This document shows, one piece after another, positions 6,815 through 8,380 of a stretch of 8,380 nt of DNA. The DNA lies in assembly GCA_022711695.1 (NCBI GenBank), contig JAKLEJ010000127.1, forward strand, positions 1 through 8,380, given 5' to 3'. The stretch comes from Verrucomicrobiota bacterium (GTDB taxonomy: Bacteria > Verrucomicrobiota > Verrucomicrobiia > Limisphaerales > JACRJZ01). Made by a program: the position numbers and the translations under genes. The notes beneath the pieces are model-generated. The model made no database searches. It was given only the letters and a program-made list of their open reading frames with translations, and had not been told where the DNA came from. Numbering within the stretch: position 1 is the stretch's first letter; every line of letters starts with the position of its first letter.

Positions 6815-6943
6815 CACCGTGAATTCATCCCTGAAATCGCGCCACGCGCCCTGCGATCCGCAGCGTGTTCGACGACACCGGGGGCGGGCTTGACAGCGCA
6901 GGTTCCGCGCAGAGTCAGGACCCGAGCTTGCCGGGGAACTTCC

Positions 6944-6963
6944 GGCGCCCTACCGTGGGCGCC
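6944..6963 (+). promoter_or_regulatory. GC hairpin abutting the thioesterase start codon
   Basis: GGCGCCC (6944-6950) and GGGCGCC (6957-6963) are perfect 7-bp arms around a 6-nt loop. The last arm base is directly followed by the ATG at 6964. An all-GC stem here would cover the ribosome binding region, and no Shine-Dalgarno is visible. It may lower or control translation, or it may mean the real start is upstream. Confidence 0.4.
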
Positions 6964-7452
6964 ATGCCAGCCGCAAACCAGGACCGCCGGGGCGCCGAGG
7001 GAGTTTCGACCAGCCGCGACCCCTCCGCCCCAGCACCCGTCTTTCAGCACCGGACCCGGCTGCGGGTGCGCTACAGCGAAACAGACCAGATGGGCACCTT
7101 CTACAACTCGCGGGCCCTGGAGTGGTTCGAATGCGGGCGCACCGAGCTGCTGCGAGCCCTGGGCACCCCTTACACGGTCATGGAAGCCCGTGGCCTGTTT
7201 CTTCCCCTGGTCGAGGCCCACGTCGAATACCTGGGGCGCGCGCGCTATGACGATGAACTCGAACTGACGACCTCCCTGCGCTTTGCCGGCCGGGTCCGCG
7301 TCCGGCTGGACGTCGAGGTTGCGCTAAGCGGAACCGGCAGGCGAGTGGCGCGGGGCTACACCATCCATGCCTTTACGGATGCGGCTGGCAAACCCATCCG
7401 CCCCCCAGGCTGGTTCTGCCAGGCGATGGCGGCGGCGCCTGCGCCCGGGTAG
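6964..7452 (+). CDS. Hotdog-fold acyl-CoA thioesterase (YbgC/FcbC type), 162 aa
   Basis: Predicted cytoplasmic thioesterase that hydrolyses acyl-CoA (or related) thioesters. The segment LRVRYSETDQMGTFYNSRALEWFECGRTELLR (about 33-64) matches the 4-hydroxybenzoyl-CoA thioesterase/YbgC active-site region. Asp41 is in the place of the catalytic Asp, and the GRTELLR helix follows. Downstream, the pattern EAHVEYLGRARYDDELELTTSL and the closing strand GYTIHAFTDAAGKPIRPP are also typical. The more common VVYHANY after the Asp is replaced by TFYNSRA. The hotdog domain begins near residue 30, so the first 27 residues (Pro/Ala/Ser/Arg-rich) are an extension, probably disordered. ATG 6964 is the only ATG start; GTG 6865 would add 33 poorly structured residues. 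The substrate is unknown, and a link to the YbgC/Tol-Pal context is not visible here. The gene is divergent from the efflux operon. Confidence 0.88.
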   Translation: MPAANQDRRGAEGVSTSRDPSAPAPVFQHRTRLRVRYSETDQMGTFYNSRALEWFECGRTELLRALGTPYTVMEARGLFLPLVEAHVEYLGRARYDDELELTTSLRFAGRVRVRLDVEVALSGTGRRVARGYTIHAFTDAAGKPIRPPGWFCQAMAAAPAPG

Positions 7453-7484
7453 CCCCTCTGCGCCGGCTGCAAGGCTGGTTCATC

Positions 7485-7572
7485 TGAATCCGCATCGCAC
7501 GTGTTCGCAGTCCCCCTGCGCGTTCGAGAACGCCTGAGGTCGATCAGACAGGGCGACGCACGTGCGGATTCA
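7485..7572. repeat. Nested inverted repeat (MITE-like or structured element)
   Basis: Perfect 10-bp outer arms, TGAATCCGCA (7485-7494) and TGCGGATTCA (7563-7572), enclose an inner dyad GCGTTC (7520-7525)/GAACGC (7528-7533). The midpoints of outer and inner dyads differ by only 2 nt. A further 5-bp hairpin, CGCAG (7506-7510)/CTGCG (7516-7520), lies between. The palindrome CACGTG occurs just inside both outer arms (7498-7503 and 7559-7564), offset by a few bases. The 88-nt unit sits in the non-coding gap between the thioesterase and the Fe-S carrier. It could be a small non-autonomous palindromic repeat, a 3'-end structure, or operator DNA. No transposase or target duplication was seen. Confidence 0.45.
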
Positions 7573-7588
7573 AGATTCAGGGCGTCCA

Positions 7589-7628
7589 TTGACGAACGGG
7601 GAGCGCGGCACTACGTTCTTGCCGAACG
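7589..7628 (+). promoter_or_regulatory. Candidate promoter and operator-like dyad before the Fe-S carrier gene
   Basis: TTGACG (7589-7594) and, 17 nt later, TACGTT (7612-7617, 3 of 6) could form a promoter starting near 7624, giving an almost leaderless message. A perfect dyad, CGTTC (7614-7618)/GAACG (7624-7628), overlaps the -10 and directly abuts the ATG at 7629. A GGGGAG (7598-7603) resembles a strong Shine-Dalgarno but is 25 nt from the ATG. GAACG also occurs at 7594-7598, so CGTTC could pair with either copy. Confidence 0.35.
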
Positions 7629-8021
7629 ATGCTTATGGCAGACATTGCTGACAATCCACCATCCGCTCCGGCCAACTTCCGGGTGGGCGATGAACGCTTG
7701 ATCCGGGTGACCCCCAGCGCGGCGGAGAAGGTCAAAACCCTTCTGGCTCGCCAGGGCCGGCCTGGGGGTGTTTTGCGCGTGGCGGTGGTCGGGGGCGGAT
7801 GCTCCGGTCTCCAATACAAAATGGACCTCCAGGAGGGTCCGGCCAACCGGGATTTCCTCGTCGAGTCGGGCGGCATCCGCGTGGTGGTCGATCCCAAGAG
7901 CGCCCTCTACGTCACCGGCAGCGAGCTGGATTATATCGACGCTCTGCAAGGCGGGGGCTTCAAGGTCAAGAATCCCAATGCCGCCACCACCTGCTCCTGC
8001 GGCGAGAGCTTCAGCGCCTGA
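7629..8021 (+). CDS. A-type Fe-S cluster carrier (IscA/ErpA/HesB family), 130 aa
   Basis: Small cytoplasmic scaffold or carrier that passes Fe-S clusters to target apoproteins. The three conserved cysteines are present with canonical spacing: Cys58 in VVGGGCSGLQYKM, then Cys122 and Cys124 in the C-terminal TCSCGESF. The 64-residue gap between first and second Cys equals that of E. coli IscA (35 to 99). The core begins at about residue 25 (IRVTPSAAEKVKTLL). The segment VVVDPKSALYVTGSELDY is a family hallmark. The first 20 or so residues are a short extension. ATG 7629 is used here, with ATG 7635 two codons later as an alternative; no ribosome binding site is well placed for either. An HscB-like gene follows after 24 nt, probably in the same operon. 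The family members IscA, ErpA and SufA cannot be separated from this sequence alone. Confidence 0.93.
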   Translation: MLMADIADNPPSAPANFRVGDERLIRVTPSAAEKVKTLLARQGRPGGVLRVAVVGGGCSGLQYKMDLQEGPANRDFLVESGGIRVVVDPKSALYVTGSELDYIDALQGGGFKVKNPNAATTCSCGESFSA

Positions 8022-8045
8022 GCGGCCTCGACTCCTCCCTGTGGG

Positions 8046-8380
8046 ATGAACGACCACTTCGCGCTTCTCGGCGAGCCGCGCCGGCCGTGGATCGACTGCG
8101 AAGCCCTCAAGTCCAGGTTCCTGCAGTTGTCCGCCCCATGGCATCCTGACCGCTTCCACCGGGCCCCGGAGCCCGAGAAGCAGGCGGCGCTTCAGCGCTT
8201 CTCGGCTCTGAATACCGCCGCCCAGTGCCTGGCGGAGCCGCGCGACCGGCTGCTCCACCTTTTGGAACTGGAACGCCTCGCCAAGCCTCAGAACGTGCAG
8301 CGAATTCCGCCCGGAACGATGGACCTTTTCATGCAGGTTGGACAGCGTTGCCGCGACGTGGATGCGTTCCTGGCCGAGCG
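8046..8380 (+). CDS. hscB: HscB-like J-domain co-chaperone, 3' end cut off by the window
   Basis: The frame from ATG 8046 stays open to the last base (111 full codons). It encodes a J domain: the start NDHFALLGEPRRPW resembles the HscB opening (F-x-L-x-G-x-P-x-x-x-x-x-D). The HPD triad is at residues 33-35 in PWHPDRFH. It is followed by a basic/acidic helix and FSALNTAAQCLAEPRDRLLHLLEL, the A-x-x-x-L-x-x-P-x-x-R-x-x-Y/H-L-L pattern of HscB. HscB stimulates the HscA (Hsp70) ATPase and recruits the IscU scaffold during Fe-S cluster transfer. The preceding A-type carrier gene agrees with this role. After about residue 85 the chain enters the start of the C-terminal helical domain (PPGTMDLFMQVGQRCRDVDAFLAE). 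No strong Shine-Dalgarno is seen; the gap from the previous stop is 24 nt. A generic DnaJ-domain protein is the alternative. Confidence 0.82.
   Translation, partial: MNDHFALLGEPRRPWIDCEALKSRFLQLSAPWHPDRFHRAPEPEKQAALQRFSALNTAAQCLAEPRDRLLHLLELERLAKPQNVQRIPPGTMDLFMQVGQRCRDVDAFLAE

Noticed and set aside
6890..6918. Perfect TTGACA (6890-6895) as a promoter for the thioesterase
   Set aside because: At 16-18 nt spacing the sequences (around GAGTCA) do not resemble a -10 element.
6865..6963. GTG start at 6865 for the thioesterase
   Set aside because: It would add 33 Gly/Ser/Asp-rich residues with no family match and has no ribosome binding site; kept only as an alternative because of the hairpin before ATG 6964.
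7522..7531. GTTCGAGAAC resembling a tRNA T-arm
   Set aside because: No 5-bp T stem, anticodon arm, D arm or acceptor pairing can be drawn around it; it is the core of the inner dyad.
7614..7628. LexA-type SOS box from the GTTC...GAAC half-sites
   Set aside because: The half-sites are 5 nt apart, which does not match the LexA spacings I know for palindromic boxes, and the gene is not a DNA-repair gene.
1..8380. CRISPR array, insertion sequence, tRNA or rRNA gene
   Set aside because: No regularly spaced direct repeats, no transposase or integrase coding sequence, and no cloverleaf or rRNA-like conserved sequence was seen on either strand.

Overview
The window is GC-rich bacterial DNA with tightly packed genes and five clearly recognisable functional blocks. 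The envelope genes imply a Gram-negative (diderm) host: an outer-membrane TolC-type channel sits with its inner-membrane and periplasmic partners. The HisRS subtype, the Asn/Thr-rich envelope proteins and the weak or missing Shine-Dalgarno sequences recall Verrucomicrobiota (Limisphaerales/Pedosphaera-like) or a relative in the PVC group. This placement is an impression from sequence style, not a search result.

Layout: (1) 44-1303 (+) histidyl-tRNA synthetase. (2) 1304-1631, a mostly non-coding convergent gap with a probable fragment of a decayed gene (1460-1600) and a small perfect dyad. (3) 1632-6741 (-), a four-gene tripartite efflux operon read right to left: periplasmic adaptor (MacA/HlyD type), ABC ATPase (MacB/LolD type), ABC permease (MacB/FtsX type) and TolC-family outer-membrane factor. 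A plausible sigma70-type promoter lies at 6785-6814. (4) 6964-7452 (+), a hotdog-fold acyl-CoA thioesterase divergent from the operon. (5) 7453-7628, an intergenic region rich in inverted repeats. (6) 7629-8021 (+), an A-type Fe-S carrier (IscA/ErpA/HesB), followed by an HscB-like J-domain co-chaperone starting at 8046 and running off the window.

The four efflux genes form a complete pump: the adaptor bridges the permease to the outer-membrane channel, and the ATPase powers it. MacB is split into ATPase and permease genes, unlike the fused E. coli MacB. Gene junctions are tight: 20-nt and 10-nt gaps, then an 8-nt overlap. The last two plus-strand genes form a small Fe-S biogenesis module.

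I do not see a new defence, mobile or biosynthetic system here. The points most worth a second look are small-scale: a palindrome-rich segment that lengthens the N-terminus of the TolC-family protein, a low-complexity insert in the adaptor with a CpxP/Spy-like LTxxQ resemblance, the nested dyad at 7485-7572, the dyad abutting the Fe-S carrier start codon, and a HisRS whose motif 3 lacks the usual Glu-Arg pair.
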